Shown here: positions 34,972 to 44,416 of the stretch, in pieces
How the letters are laid out: every line of letters begins with the position of its first letter
How positions within the stretch are numbered: the first letter of the stretch is position 1
Source of the DNA: Staphylococcus taiwanensis
GTDB taxonomy: Bacteria; Bacillota; Bacilli; Staphylococcales; Staphylococcaceae
DNA length: 64,000 nucleotides
NCBI GenBank assembly: GCA_020544305.1
Contig: CP058667.1
Location: forward strand, 496,001-560,000
Direction: 5' to 3'
Program-made: the position numbers and the translations under genes
The notes under the pieces: generated by a model
Database searches by the model: none
What the model saw: only the letters and a program-made list of their open reading frames with translations
What the model was told of the DNA's origin: nothing

Positions 34972-35856
34972 TTGGATATCAAACATATGAAATATTTTAT
35001 GGAAGTAGTTAATCAAGGTGGTATGACAAATGCGTCAAAATCTTTATATATAGCACAGCCAACGATTAGTAAGGCGATTAAAGACATTGAGAATGAACTC
35101 AATATGTCCTTGTTTGATCGTCAAAAGCGTTATCTTGTATTAACGGACGCTGGTAAAGTCTTTTACAAGAAATGTGAAGAAATTATCGCACTATATGATA
35201 ATATTCCGTTTGAAATCAATGGCTTATTAGGATTAGAAACTGGACATATTAATATTGGAATGTCAGCAGTAATGGATATGCAACAATTTATCTATATCCT
35301 TGGAGAGTTCCATAAACTTTATCCAAATGTTACATATAGTTTAAATGAAAGTGGCGGTAAATCGATTGAAACACGTCTCATTAATGATCAAATTGATATC
35401 GGTATTACCACGATTCCAATTGACGAGAATATCTTTGATTATCTCTCACTATACAGTGAAGATTTAAGATTAGTTGTTAGTGAGGAACATGAACTTGCTA
35501 CACGCGAATCAGTGACTATGGCTGAACTGAAAAATGAAGACTTCATACTCTTTAATGAAGATTTCTATCTTAATGATAAAATCATCGCAGCTGCTAAAAA
35601 TGCTGGCTTTATTCCAAATACAGTTTCAAATGTTTCACAATGGAACTTCATAGAATATTTATTACTTGCACATTTAGGTGTGAGTATCTTGCCAGAACAT
35701 ATCGCTAATATGCTGAAAGAGAATATTAAAAGTATCAAGATTGAAGATACAGGTATGAGTTGGGAATTAGGCGCAGTATGGAAAAAAGACAAATTATTAA
35801 GTCATGCAACATCAAAATGGATTAATTTCATGAGCGAACGCCTAAAATATGATTAA
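34972..35856 (+). CDS. cidR: LysR-type regulator CidR (TTG start)
   Basis: 294 residues. The N-terminal winged helix MDIKHMKYFMEVVNQGGMTN and SKSLYIAQPTISKAIKDIEN closely follow S. aureus CidR, with a LysR substrate-binding domain behind it (INIGMSAVMDM, DIGITTIPID). The TTG at 34972, with AAGGTGAG 4-6 nt upstream, gives the family start; the frame to 34930 is an overextension. CidR activates cidABC (and alsSD in S. aureus) in response to acetate/pyruvate overflow. cidA lies 260 bp downstream on the same strand, after a terminator. Confidence 0.92.
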   Translation: MDIKHMKYFMEVVNQGGMTNASKSLYIAQPTISKAIKDIENELNMSLFDRQKRYLVLTDAGKVFYKKCEEIIALYDNIPFEINGLLGLETGHINIGMSAVMDMQQFIYILGEFHKLYPNVTYSLNESGGKSIETRLINDQIDIGITTIPIDENIFDYLSLYSEDLRLVVSEEHELATRESVTMAELKNEDFILFNEDFYLNDKIIAAAKNAGFIPNTVSNVSQWNFIEYLLLAHLGVSILPEHIANMLKENIKSIKIEDTGMSWELGAVWKKDKLLSHATSKWINFMSERLKYD

Positions 35857-35875
35857 GGTATAGCGCATATAATAT

Positions 35876-35923
35876 AAGCACTTTAAAGTAACCATTTATT
35901 ATGGATACTTTGAAGTGCTTTTT
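35876..35923 (+). terminator. Terminator of cidR
   Basis: AAGCACTTTAAAGTA (35876-35890) pairs with TACTTTGAAGTGCTT (35906-35920), then TTTG. Confidence 0.85.
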
Positions 35924-36117
35924 GTTATAAAATTTTTGCGAAAATAAATGAATTCATGCTATCCACGATAATATGTTAAGCGATTACATAGAAAAAAACT
36001 ATAGGTGGCATTTAAAATGGATATTTTTCTATTAAACCATTTTAAATTAGAATTTTGAATATAGGTTTAAATTTCATTGTAACAATTTCGACATATTTTA
36101 GTGGAGGGTCAGTCATC

Positions 36118-36504
36118 TTGAAAAAAGCATTATTAGTTGCCAAAATCATTGTTCAAATAGCCATTATCATAGTCATCAGTTATATAGGTAGTTTTTTACA
36201 AACGTTGCTGCACATACCGTTAGCTGGAAGTATAGTGGGGATGATGTTACTTTATCTCCTATTAGAATTTAAAATCATACGAATGGATTGGATATCTGAA
36301 GGCGCAGAGTTCTTACTCGCAACCATGGTCTTCTTCTTTATTCCATCCGTCGTAGGTATTATGGATATTGTTTCTAATATCACACGAAGTTATATCATAT
36401 TCTTCCTTCTAATAATTGTTGGTACAAGTTGTGTAGCACTTGTCTCAGGTTATATTGCTGAAAAGATGGTTAAACAACCTGACGTAAAGAAAGGTAATCA
36501 ATAA
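36118..36504 (+). CDS. cidA: Holin-like protein CidA (TTG start)
   Basis: 128 residues, four membrane segments, CidA/LrgA family: [20 protein letters not shown], then [19 protein letters not shown] and a charged tail with GYIAEKM. The TTG at 36118 follows GGAGGG and gives the S. aureus-like start [13 protein letters not shown]; the ATG at 36055 has no site. CidA oligomers act with CidB in the membrane, linked to controlled lysis and metabolite transport. It opens cidABC; CidR is encoded upstream. Confidence 0.92.
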   Translation: MKKALLVAKIIVQIAIIIVISYIGSFLQTLLHIPLAGSIVGMMLLYLLLEFKIIRMDWISEGAEFLLATMVFFFIPSVVGIMDIVSNITRSYIIFFLLIIVGTSCVALVSGYIAEKMVKQPDVKKGNQ

Positions 36505-36505
36505 T

Positions 36506-37192
36506 ATGAACTTGCTACAAGCTACATTAATGATATTGTTAACCGTCATCATGTACCTAATTGCCAAAAGACTCCAACAAAAATATGATAATCCTTTTTT
36601 GAATCCAGCATTAATCGGTTCAGTAGGAATTATTATCATATTATTATTAACCAATCAGAACTACCACGACTATATGACCGGTGGTAAATGGATTAATCAT
36701 CTATTAAATGCTACCGTTGTATGTTTGGCTTATCCACTATATAAGAATCGACATAAAATCATCGACAATTTAAGTATCATTTTTTCAAGCGTGTTGGCTG
36801 GCGTGATACTTAATTTTGTGTTAGTGTTTACCTCGTTAAAGTTATTGGGTTACGATGAAGAAACGATTGTAACTATCTTACCCCGTTCAATAACAGCTGC
36901 TGTAGGTATTGAAGTATCTCAAGAATTGGGAGGTACAGATACCATTACAGTATTATTCATTATTACTACTGGTTTAATTGGTAGTATGATGGGTTCAATG
37001 TTATTAAAAGTTGGTAACTTCAAGACTTCAATTGCCAGAGGGTTAACTTACGGTAATGCATCACACGCTTTCGGTACAGCCAAAGCGTTAGAACACGACA
37101 TCGAGTCTGGCGCATTCAGTTCAATAGGAATGATTTTAACGGCTGTAATCAGTTCGATACTCATTCCAATCATGATTATTTTATTCTACTAA
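36506..37192 (+). CDS. cidB: CidB, LrgB-family membrane protein
   Basis: 228 residues of the LrgB/YohK family, with about six membrane segments and conserved blocks [29 protein letters not shown] and [18 protein letters not shown]. It is the partner of CidA; the family is now thought to move small carboxylates as well as influence autolysis. Its ATG is 1 bp after the cidA stop, so the two are translationally coupled. Confidence 0.93.
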   Translation: MNLLQATLMILLTVIMYLIAKRLQQKYDNPFLNPALIGSVGIIIILLLTNQNYHDYMTGGKWINHLLNATVVCLAYPLYKNRHKIIDNLSIIFSSVLAGVILNFVLVFTSLKLLGYDEETIVTILPRSITAAVGIEVSQELGGTDTITVLFIITTGLIGSMMGSMLLKVGNFKTSIARGLTYGNASHAFGTAKALEHDIESGAFSSIGMILTAVISSILIPIMIILFY

Positions 37193-37243
37193 GGGAATAT
37201 GTATTAAGTACTCGTTTAAGATATGAAAGGAGCTATTGTAATA

Positions 37244-38983
37244 ATGGCGAAGATTAAAGCAAATGAAGCATTAGTTAAAGCGTTAGAAGCGTGGGACATT
37301 GATCACTTATATGGTATTCCAGGTGACTCAATCGATGCAGTAGTAGATAGTTTACGTACAGTTAGAGATTCATTCAAATTCTATCACGTACGTCACGAAG
37401 AAGTAGCAAGTTTAGCAGCTGCTTCATATACTAAAATGACAGGTAAAATTGGGGTTGCATTAAGTATTGGTGGTCCTGGTATTGTCCACTTATTAAATGG
37501 TATGTATGATGCTAAAATGGATCGCGTTCCACAATTAATTTTAGCTGGTCAAACTAACAGCACTTTATTAGGAACTAAAGCATTCCAAGAAACAAACATT
37601 ACTGACATGGTTTCAGATGTTTCTGTATTCAATCATCAAATTCAAAAAGGCGACAATGTATTTGAAGTTGTAAACGAAGCAATTCGTACTGCTTATGAAA
37701 AACGCGGCGTAGCTGTTGTTGTTTGTCCAAATGATTTATTAACTCAAAAAATCAAAGACACTACACACCGTGCAGTTGATACTACTAAACCAAAAGCACC
37801 ATCTCCAACATTACGTAGTATTAAAAAAGCAGCTAAATTAATCGATAAAAGTAAAAAACCAGTTATGATTATTGGTGTTGGTGCACAAAACGCTAAAGAT
37901 GAATTACGTGAATTTATTGAAGCAGCAAAAATTCCAGTCATTCATACGTTACCAGCTAAAACAATCTTACCTGATGACCATCCATATAGTATTGGTAACT
38001 TAGGTAAAATTGGTACTAAAACATCTTATCAAACAATCCAAGATGCTGACTTATTAATCATGGCAGGTACAAACTATCCATATGTTGACTACCTACCTAA
38101 GAAAAATATTAAAGCAATCCAAATTGACACTAACCCAGATGTAATTGGTCATCGTTTCAGTGTAAATGTTGGTGTTGTTGGTGATGCTAAAGTAGCTTTC
38201 CATCAATTAACTGAAAGCATTAAACACGTACCACAACGTGCATTCTTAGACAAAACGTTAGAACGTAAAGCTGTATGGGATAAATGGATGGAACAAGACA
38301 TGAACCAAGAAAGCACACCAATCCGCCCAGAACGCTTAATGAAAGCAATCAGTAAATATAGTAACGATGATGCGGTATTCTCAATCGATGTTGGTACATC
38401 AACAGTTTGGTCTACACGTTATCTAAACCTATCTGTAAATAATAAATTTATTATTTCTTCATGGTTAGGTACAATGGGTTGCGGTTTACCAGGAGTGATT
38501 GCTTCTAAAATTGCTTTCCCTAAACGTCAAGCGATTTCAATTAGTGGTGACGGTGCATTCCAAATGGTAATGCAAGACTTTGCAACTGCTGTTCAATATG
38601 ATTTACCAATGACAATCTTTGTTATGAATAACAAACAATTATCATTCATTAAATATGAACAACAAGCTGCTGGTGAATTAGAATATGCCATTGATTTCTC
38701 TGATATGGACCATGCTAAATTCGCTGAAGCTGCAGGTGGTAAAGGTTATGTCTTAAAAGACCCTAGCCGTATCGATGAAGTTGTAGAAGCTGCATTAAAT
38801 GAAAATGTACCAACAATCGTTGATGTACATGTTGATCCAAACGCTGCGCCATTACCAGGTAAAATTGTTAATGAAGAAGCAATTAACTATGGTAAATGGG
38901 CTTACAGATCAATTACTGAAGATAAAAAATTAGACTTCGACGAAATTCCACCAATTTCAGTTGCTGCTAAACGTTTCTTATAA
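37244..38983 (+). CDS. cidC: Pyruvate oxidase (pyruvate:menaquinone oxidoreductase)
   Basis: 579 residues, the CidC length. Thiamine-diphosphate enzyme: Glu in YHVRHEEVASLAAA (about 50), the GDG...NN cofactor motif SGDGAFQMVMQDF...VMNNKQL (about 441-470), and a central FAD-type domain. It converts pyruvate to acetate and CO2 at the membrane, passing electrons to menaquinone. ATG 37244 is chosen (AAAGGAG 12 nt upstream, family start MAKIKANEAL). It is third in cidABC, 51 bp after cidB, with a strong terminator after. Confidence 0.95.
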   Translation: MAKIKANEALVKALEAWDIDHLYGIPGDSIDAVVDSLRTVRDSFKFYHVRHEEVASLAAASYTKMTGKIGVALSIGGPGIVHLLNGMYDAKMDRVPQLILAGQTNSTLLGTKAFQETNITDMVSDVSVFNHQIQKGDNVFEVVNEAIRTAYEKRGVAVVVCPNDLLTQKIKDTTHRAVDTTKPKAPSPTLRSIKKAAKLIDKSKKPVMIIGVGAQNAKDELREFIEAAKIPVIHTLPAKTILPDDHPYSIGNLGKIGTKTSYQTIQDADLLIMAGTNYPYVDYLPKKNIKAIQIDTNPDVIGHRFSVNVGVVGDAKVAFHQLTESIKHVPQRAFLDKTLERKAVWDKWMEQDMNQESTPIRPERLMKAISKYSNDDAVFSIDVGTSTVWSTRYLNLSVNNKFIISSWLGTMGCGLPGVIASKIAFPKRQAISISGDGAFQMVMQDFATAVQYDLPMTIFVMNNKQLSFIKYEQQAAGELEYAIDFSDMDHAKFAEAAGGKGYVLKDPSRIDEVVEAALNENVPTIVDVHVDPNAAPLPGKIVNEEAINYGKWAYRSITEDKKLDFDEIPPISVAAKRFL

Positions 38984-39000
38984 TATATCGAATATTTGAA

Positions 39001-39039
39001 AACTGCCGACAAAGTTTAAGACTTTGTTGGCAGTTTTTT
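39001..39039 (+). terminator. Terminator of cidABC
   Basis: AACTGCCGACAAAGT (39001-39015) pairs with ACTTTGTTGGCAGTT (39021-39035), then TTTT. Confidence 0.92.
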
Positions 39040-39111
39040 GATATCAAATAAAATTTTTATTGCTATGCATATTATTTTCGAAATAATAGCAATTTGTAAC
39101 AAAAAAAGTAT

Positions 39112-39125
39112 TGAAAACGTTTTAC
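39112..39125 (+). promoter_or_regulatory. cre-like site before the glucose PTS gene
   Basis: TGAAAACGTTTTAC, with the central palindrome AAAACGTTTT, resembles a CcpA site but has the last two bases transposed. Confidence 0.4.
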
Positions 39126-39239
39126 TAAATATATATAATAATATGGAATTGAAAAAAGAACTGCGTGTTACTATTAAATTAGGCATAAGCAAAAATAAGA
39201 GATTAAGATACTTTAATATCTTAATTAGAATACACACTT

Positions 39240-39444
39240 GAAGGATTAGTATATCTACACATACTTTATCTAACTATCTAAAACGACGTGTATTCTTGAA
39301 AGTAGACTAGGAATCATCCTATGTATTTCTGTATTTCAGTATAGAAATGCCTACGATGATGACCTTGAACGTACTTTTCTCTGTTTTGCTTATGTCTTTT
39401 TTGTTGTCCATTAAGTTCAATCTAACATGAAGGGAAAAAGAATT
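39240..39444 (+). other. Long, probably structured leader of the glucose PTS gene
   Basis: About 200 bases without a convincing gene. Short hairpins are visible: AGGA-ATCA-TCCT at about 39309-39320 and ATTTCTGTAT/ATAGAAAT at about 39324-39349, followed by a pyrimidine-rich stretch (TGCTTATGTCTTTTTTG). I could not recognise a GlcT/RAT antiterminator or a known riboswitch. Two overlapping opposite-strand frames at 39016-39241 have no ribosome sites and are not called. Confidence 0.35.
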
Positions 39445-41511
39445 ATGTTTAAGAAATTTTTCGGTCAATTGCAACGTATTGGTAAAGCTTTAATGTTACC
39501 AGTTGCTATTTTACCAGCTGCCGGTATCTTATTAGCATTCGGTAATGCTATGCACAATGAACAATTAGTTAAACTTGCACCTTGGCTAAAAATGGATGCT
39601 TTCGTCATGATTTCATCTGTTATGGAAGCGGCTGGACAAATTATTTTTGATAACTTGCCACTCTTATTTGCAGTTGGTACAGCACTTGGATTAGCCGGTG
39701 GTGACGGTGTTGCCGCACTAGCAGCTTTAGTAGGTTACTTAATCATGAATGCCACTATGGGACAAATTATGCATATCACAATCGATGATATTTATAGTTA
39801 TGCTAATGGCGCTAAAGAACTCAGTCAAGCGAATAAATTACCAGCATATGCCTTAATCTTAGGTATTCCAACACTTCAAACAGGTGTGTTCGGTGGTATC
39901 ATCATGGGGGCACTTGCTGCTTGGTGTTATAACAAGTACTACAATATTACATTACCGCCATTCTTAGGGTTCTTTGCCGGTAAACGTTTCGTGCCAATTG
40001 TGACATCATTAGTTGCGATTATCACTGGTATCGCATTATGTTTTATTTGGCCTCCGATTCAAGATGGTTTAAATGGCTTATCTAACTTCTTATTGAATAA
40101 AAACTTAACGTTAACAACATTTATCTTTGGTATTATTGAACGTTCATTAATTCCATTTGGTTTACATCATATTTTCTATGCACCGTTCTGGTTCGAATTT
40201 GGTCATTATACAAACCATGCAGGAGAACTCGTTCGTGGTGACCAACGTATCTGGATGGCACAATTAAAAGACGGTGTACCGTTTACAGCTGGTGCATTCA
40301 CTACAGGTAAATATCCATTCATGATGTTTGGTTTACCAGCAGCAGCATTTGCGATTTATAAAAACGCTCGCCCAGAACGTAAAAAAGTAGTCGGTGGATT
40401 AATGTTATCAGCTGCTTTAACATCATTCTTAACAGGTATTACAGAACCATTAGAATTCTCATTCTTATTCGTAGCACCGTTATTATATGTTATTCATGTA
40501 TTTTTAGCAGGATCATCATTCTTAATCATGCACTTACTCGATGTTAAGATTGGTATGACATTCTCAGGAGGATTTATCGATTATATCCTTTATGGTTTAT
40601 TGAACTGGGATCGTACACATGCATTATTAGTTATTCCGGTTGGATTAGTTTATGCAGTTGTTTATTACTTCTTATTTGATTTTGCAATTAGAAAATTCAA
40701 TCTTAAAACGCCTGGTCGTGAAGATGAAGAACAAGAAATTCGTAACTCAAGTGTGGCGAGATTACCATTTGACGTATTAGATGCAATGGGTGGTAAAGAG
40801 AATATTAAACATTTAGATGCGTGTATCACACGTTTACGTGTTGAAGTGAATGACAAATCTAAAGTAGACGTTCAAGGATTAAAAGCATTAGGTGCTTCAG
40901 GTGTGCTTGAAGTGGGTAATAACATGCAAGCAATCTTTGGTCCTAAATCTGACCAAATTAAACATGACATGTCATTAATCATGAAAGGTGAAATCACGAA
41001 ACCTAGTGAAACAACAGTTACTGAAGAAGTATCTGATGAGCCAGTTCACTTAGAAGATGTAAAAGAAACAGAAATCTATGCACCAGGTACAGGTCACATC
41101 ATTCCATTATCAGAAGTACCAGACAAAGTATTCTCTGAAAAAATGATGGGTGACGGTGTAGGGTTTGTTCCAGAAAAAGGCGAAATCGTGGCACCATTCG
41201 ATGGTACAGTTAAGACAATCTTCCCAACTAAGCATGCGATTGGATTGGAATCTGAAACTGGTGTGGAAGTTCTTATCCATATCGGTATTGATACAGTGAA
41301 ATTAAACGGTGAAGGTTTCGAAAGTTTAGTTAATGCAGATGAGCCTGTAACACAAGGGCAACCATTAATGAAGATTAACCTAGCTTACCTTAAAGAACAT
41401 GCGCCAAGCACAGTTACACCAATCATTATTACTAACTTGGGCGATAAAACATTAACAGTTGAAGATGTTGAATCCGTAGATCCAGGAAAAGCAATTATGA
41501 AAATTAAATAA
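39445..41511 (+). CDS. ptsG: Glucose-specific PTS permease EIICBA
   Basis: 688 residues in the order EIIC-EIIB-EIIA. EIIC has about ten membrane segments ([22 protein letters not shown] at its start, [21 protein letters not shown] near the end). EIIB carries the phospho-Cys in [14 protein letters not shown] (about 462). EIIA carries the phospho-His in [17 protein letters not shown] (about 611). It imports and phosphorylates glucose. ATG 39445 is chosen from AGGGAAAAAG and the family start; the frame opens at 39427. Staphylococci often have two such genes (ptsG/glcA, glcB), so the symbol is tentative. Confidence 0.9.
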   Translation: MFKKFFGQLQRIGKALMLPVAILPAAGILLAFGNAMHNEQLVKLAPWLKMDAFVMISSVMEAAGQIIFDNLPLLFAVGTALGLAGGDGVAALAALVGYLIMNATMGQIMHITIDDIYSYANGAKELSQANKLPAYALILGIPTLQTGVFGGIIMGALAAWCYNKYYNITLPPFLGFFAGKRFVPIVTSLVAIITGIALCFIWPPIQDGLNGLSNFLLNKNLTLTTFIFGIIERSLIPFGLHHIFYAPFWFEFGHYTNHAGELVRGDQRIWMAQLKDGVPFTAGAFTTGKYPFMMFGLPAAAFAIYKNARPERKKVVGGLMLSAALTSFLTGITEPLEFSFLFVAPLLYVIHVFLAGSSFLIMHLLDVKIGMTFSGGFIDYILYGLLNWDRTHALLVIPVGLVYAVVYYFLFDFAIRKFNLKTPGREDEEQEIRNSSVARLPFDVLDAMGGKENIKHLDACITRLRVEVNDKSKVDVQGLKALGASGVLEVGNNMQAIFGPKSDQIKHDMSLIMKGEITKPSETTVTEEVSDEPVHLEDVKETEIYAPGTGHIIPLSEVPDKVFSEKMMGDGVGFVPEKGEIVAPFDGTVKTIFPTKHAIGLESETGVEVLIHIGIDTVKLNGEGFESLVNADEPVTQGQPLMKINLAYLKEHAPSTVTPIIITNLGDKTLTVEDVESVDPGKAIMKIK

Positions 41512-41520
41512 TATTAAAAT

Positions 41521-41559
41521 AAACCTCTTGTCAGTAGTAATGACAGGAGGTTTATTTTT
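41521..41559 (+). terminator. Terminator of the glucose PTS gene
   Basis: AAACCTCTTGTCA (41521-41533) pairs with TGACAGGAGGTTT (41541-41553), then ATTTTTA. Confidence 0.9.
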
Positions 41560-41573
41560 ATCGGGAAAATGAA

Positions 41574-42131
41574 CTACCAAAGTTCTATAGCACTATAAAG
41601 TAATAAAACTGTGATAACTACATTAATGATTTTATAATGTTGTTGATAGATTCGATTCATCATTTGTCCTAAAAGGCTCCATACGATTGCGCCTGCAATA
41701 CCAATAACAATGAGTAAAACCGAGCGTACAAAAGTAGAATTCCAAGTATCAGGTAAAGTGAACGTTGTTAAGCCAGTTAAAAAATATAACATTGCTTTAA
41801 CATTCGTAGCTTGAATCAATATACCTTTGAGTACAGGGCGATCTAAAGCCTCTTTTGCGCTATCTGGCTTTGAAATCAATACATGATACGCAAGATATAA
41901 TAAATAAATCGTACCGATAATCTTCATAATGATAATAAAGCTATGATTATGTTTTAATGGTTCTGAAAATAATAAAGCAATTGCTAGTGTAAATAAAATA
42001 CCTATGAACACACCTAAATTAAAAGGTAAAGCTCTTATGAAGCCTTTACGTTGACCTTCAGACATTGCCATGATGGTATTAGGTCCAGGTGTGAATGACA
42101 TGGTAGTAATAAAAAGCAAGTAAGAGAACAA
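41574..42131 (-). CDS. LysE/RhtB-family amino-acid exporter
   Basis: 185 residues with five or six membrane segments. SFTPGPNTIMAMSEGQRKGF (about 12-31) is the family signature. It exports an amino acid or related metabolite. The frame starts at a TTG (42131), with GAGAGGAG 9-12 nt before it; no ATG in frame gives the full first helix. Substrate unknown. Confidence 0.82.
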   Translation of the reverse strand: MFSYLLFITTMSFTPGPNTIMAMSEGQRKGFIRALPFNLGVFIGILFTLAIALLFSEPLKHNHSFIIIMKIIGTIYLLYLAYHVLISKPDSAKEALDRPVLKGILIQATNVKAMLYFLTGLTTFTLPDTWNSTFVRSVLLIVIGIAGAIVWSLLGQMMNRIYQQHYKIINVVITVLLLYSAIELW

Positions 42132-42240
42132 TGCGCATCACTCCTCTCGAAAAGTTGAATAAATCTATTTTAACACCAATTTAAATAAAAACGAGATTAA
42201 ATTTTGATAATTCTGATATTTTTAGTTATATTCCATGTAA

Positions 42241-42304
42241 AAAAGACCTTTAACCATTGACTACGCATTTTGAGATAAAAGCTTAGAATGGCTAAAGGTC
42301 TTAT
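42241..42304 (-). terminator. Terminator of the Zn-dehydrogenase gene (minus strand)
   Basis: AAGACCTTTAACCATT (42243-42258) pairs with AATGGCTAAAGGTCTT (42287-42302), and the A run at 42239-42244 becomes a U tail on the minus strand. Confidence 0.88.
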
Positions 42305-42336
42305 AAAAATTGATAATATAAAATGATGATTATGAA

Positions 42337-43389
42337 TTATTGTGTTACATCATTCTCTATAAGTAATTTAATTGCTTTATGATCTGTAGCATTTCTGAAT
42401 AAATCATAGGCATGTTCAATATCGCTTAACTTGCTATAGTGTGTAACCAATTGTTCTGGTTGAATAATTTTACTTTTCAAAGCTTCTAATAATTCTTCGG
42501 TCGTATTGGCTGAAACTAAACCTGTTGTGACATTAATATTTTTAATCCATAATTTATCAATATCGAATTGAACAGGTAAACCATGGACACCCACGTTAGC
42601 AATTGTGCCATCGATGCCAATTAACTTTTGACATAAATCAAACGTTTGTGGAATACCAACAGCTTCAATGGCTACGTCTACACCACGATGATTTAATGAT
42701 TTAACTTGGGCGACAGCGTCTTCAGCATGAGTTGAATTAATTGTATGTGTAGCACCTAATTCTTTCGCAGTTGCCAAACGGTTATCATCTAAATCAAGCA
42801 TAATAATTTTAGAAGGTGAATAGAATTGTGCTGTTAATAATGCAGCTAAACCAACTGGGCCTGCACCAACAATCGCAACAGTACTACCTGGTTTCACTTT
42901 ACCTTTCAAGACACCAATTTCATAGCCAGTTGGTAAAATGTCAGAAAGCATAACTAATGCTTCGTCTGGCAAAGATTCCGGTGCATGATATAAAGAGTTA
43001 TCTGCGAAAGGTACTTTAACATATTCTGCTTGTGTACCGTCAATTAAATGACCTAAAATCCAGCCACCATCATTTTCACAATGTGCGTAGATACCTTTCT
43101 TACAGTAATAACATTTACCACATGATGATATACAAGAGACAATGACTTTATCCCCAACTTTGAAATTATTAACATTAGAGCCAACGGACTCAACGATACC
43201 AATACCTTCGTGACCAAGTGTTGTGTTGGCAGGTACTTCCGGCGTATCACCTTTAATGATGTGTAGGTCGGTACCACAAATAGTCGTTTTAACCATTCTA
43301 ATAATGGCATCTGTACTCTCAGTAACGACTGGTTTGTCCTTGTCGATAAGTTTGGCTACGCCGGGCTTTTCATAGATATAGGCTTTCAT
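42337..43389 (-). CDS. Zinc-dependent alcohol dehydrogenase
   Basis: 350 residues, medium-chain dehydrogenase family. Catalytic zinc ligands: Cys in TTICGTDLH (about 37) and His-Glu in GHEGIG (about 59-60). Structural zinc Cys cluster: CISSCGKCYYCKKGIYAHC. NAD-binding motif: GAGPVGLAALL. It oxidises or reduces an alcohol/aldehyde in the cytosol. ATG 43389 is preferred (GGAGG 9 nt upstream) over 43395. A Rex box overlaps its promoter region, so it is probably turned on when NADH is high. Confidence 0.9.
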   Translation of the reverse strand: MKAYIYEKPGVAKLIDKDKPVVTESTDAIIRMVKTTICGTDLHIIKGDTPEVPANTTLGHEGIGIVESVGSNVNNFKVGDKVIVSCISSCGKCYYCKKGIYAHCENDGGWILGHLIDGTQAEYVKVPFADNSLYHAPESLPDEALVMLSDILPTGYEIGVLKGKVKPGSTVAIVGAGPVGLAALLTAQFYSPSKIIMLDLDDNRLATAKELGATHTINSTHAEDAVAQVKSLNHRGVDVAIEAVGIPQTFDLCQKLIGIDGTIANVGVHGLPVQFDIDKLWIKNINVTTGLVSANTTEELLEALKSKIIQPEQLVTHYSKLSDIEHAYDLFRNATDHKAIKLLIENDVTQ

Positions 43390-43408
43390 GAGCATTATCC
43401 TCCAATAT

Positions 43409-43426
43409 ATGTGAATATTTTCACAA
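43409..43426 (-). promoter_or_regulatory. Rex operator
   Basis: Minus strand TTGTGAAAATATTCACAT fits the Rex consensus TTGTGAAN4TTCACAA at all defined positions but the last. It is 20 bp upstream of the dehydrogenase start. Confidence 0.72.
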
Positions 43427-43602
43427 TAAGTATATCATGTCTATATTTGTTTGTATTTAATTAAAATAATATATAATAAAATTGACATATATTATTGTTA
43501 GAATGATAGGGTACAGCTAAAATGGCTACACAGTTAAAGTAGATGAAAAATACATTCAATCGGCGTAAAATAGAGCTATATAGTAACTTAAAGGAGCTTA
43601 AC

Positions 43603-44010
43603 ATGATGTCAGAAGAAGGTTTACTAGTAGCTGAAAGAGAAATTGAAGTCAATAATTATGATATAGATGCAATGGGAATTGTAAGTAATATTGTTTATGT
43701 ACGTTGGTTTGAAGATTTACGTACCATTTTTATTAACAAATATATGACATTTTCTGAAATGATGAAACAACATCTTTCTCCAATATTAATGAAGACAGAA
43801 ATCGAATATAAAGTGCCGATTACAATTCATGATAAACCAGTTGGTAGATGTTGGTATGTGCAAGGTAGTCGTATGAAATGGGTATTCAAATTCGAGATTG
43901 CTTCAGGAGATAAAGTCCATTGTATTGGTTATCAAACTGGCGGTTTCTTTGACTTAGAAAGACAACGCATCACAAAGATGCCTGAAGTCTTTCAAGATTT
44001 ATTAAAATAA
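43603..44010 (+). CDS. Acyl-CoA thioesterase, hotdog (4HBT) family
   Basis: 135 residues. The hotdog pattern is clear: EREIEVNNYDIDAMGIVSNIVYVRWFEDLR, where the Asp of YDIDAMG is the usual catalytic residue, then EIEYKVPITIHDKPVGRCWY. It hydrolyses acyl-CoA thioesters; the natural acyl group is unknown. AAGGAGC (43591-43597) sets the ATG at 43603; the frame from 43543 is an extension. It is 22 bp before a thioredoxin-like gene. Confidence 0.83.
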   Translation: MMSEEGLLVAEREIEVNNYDIDAMGIVSNIVYVRWFEDLRTIFINKYMTFSEMMKQHLSPILMKTEIEYKVPITIHDKPVGRCWYVQGSRMKWVFKFEIASGDKVHCIGYQTGGFFDLERQRITKMPEVFQDLLK

Positions 44011-44032
44011 ATGAAAGTAAAGGTGAGCGGAT

Positions 44033-44356
44033 ATGGCAGAACAACTTACAAGTATGAGTCAATTTTATCAATTTATTCAAACGCATGATTTAGCTGTGAT
44101 TCATGTGATGCGAGATAACTGTTCAGTATGTCATGCCGTTTTACCACAAATTGAAGATATTTTAAAAGACTATCCACATGCGCCACTAGGTGTAATTAAT
44201 CAATCAGAAGTAGAAGAAATTGCTGGAGCGTTATCAATCTTCACTGTACCAGTAGATTTAATTTTTATGAATGGTAAAGAAATGCATCGTCAAGGTCGCT
44301 TTATTGATATGCAAAACTTCGAGCGCCAATTGAAACGAATGCATGATAGTTTATAG
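44033..44356 (+). CDS. Thioredoxin-like protein (CSVC motif)
   Basis: 107 residues with a thioredoxin fold: VIHVMRDNCSVCHAVLPQIEDIL (CXXC as Cys-Ser-Val-Cys, about 30-33) and the cis-proline in IFTVPVDLIFMNG. It resembles the YtpP-like small thioredoxins of Firmicutes, cytosolic, with unknown partners. AAAGGTGAG precedes the ATG. It is probably co-transcribed with the thioesterase. Confidence 0.85.
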   Translation: MAEQLTSMSQFYQFIQTHDLAVIHVMRDNCSVCHAVLPQIEDILKDYPHAPLGVINQSEVEEIAGALSIFTVPVDLIFMNGKEMHRQGRFIDMQNFERQLKRMHDSL

Positions 44357-44366
44357 TAGTGGAAAA

Positions 44367-44409
44367 GGAAGTGGGACAGAATTCTTTTTAAATTCGTTGT
44401 CCCACTTCC
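44367..44409. terminator. Bidirectional terminator
   Basis: GGAAGTGGGACA (44367-44378) pairs perfectly with TGTCCCACTTCC (44398-44409) between convergent genes. Confidence 0.9.
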
Positions 44410-44416
44410 TATTCGC

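Noticed and set aside
39016..39241. Two overlapping opposite-strand ORFs of about 70 codons
   Set aside because: No ribosome sites, AT-rich random composition, and one overlaps the cidC terminator.
39240..39444. GlcT-type RNA antiterminator or T-box leader
   Set aside because: I could not find the conserved sequence blocks of either class.
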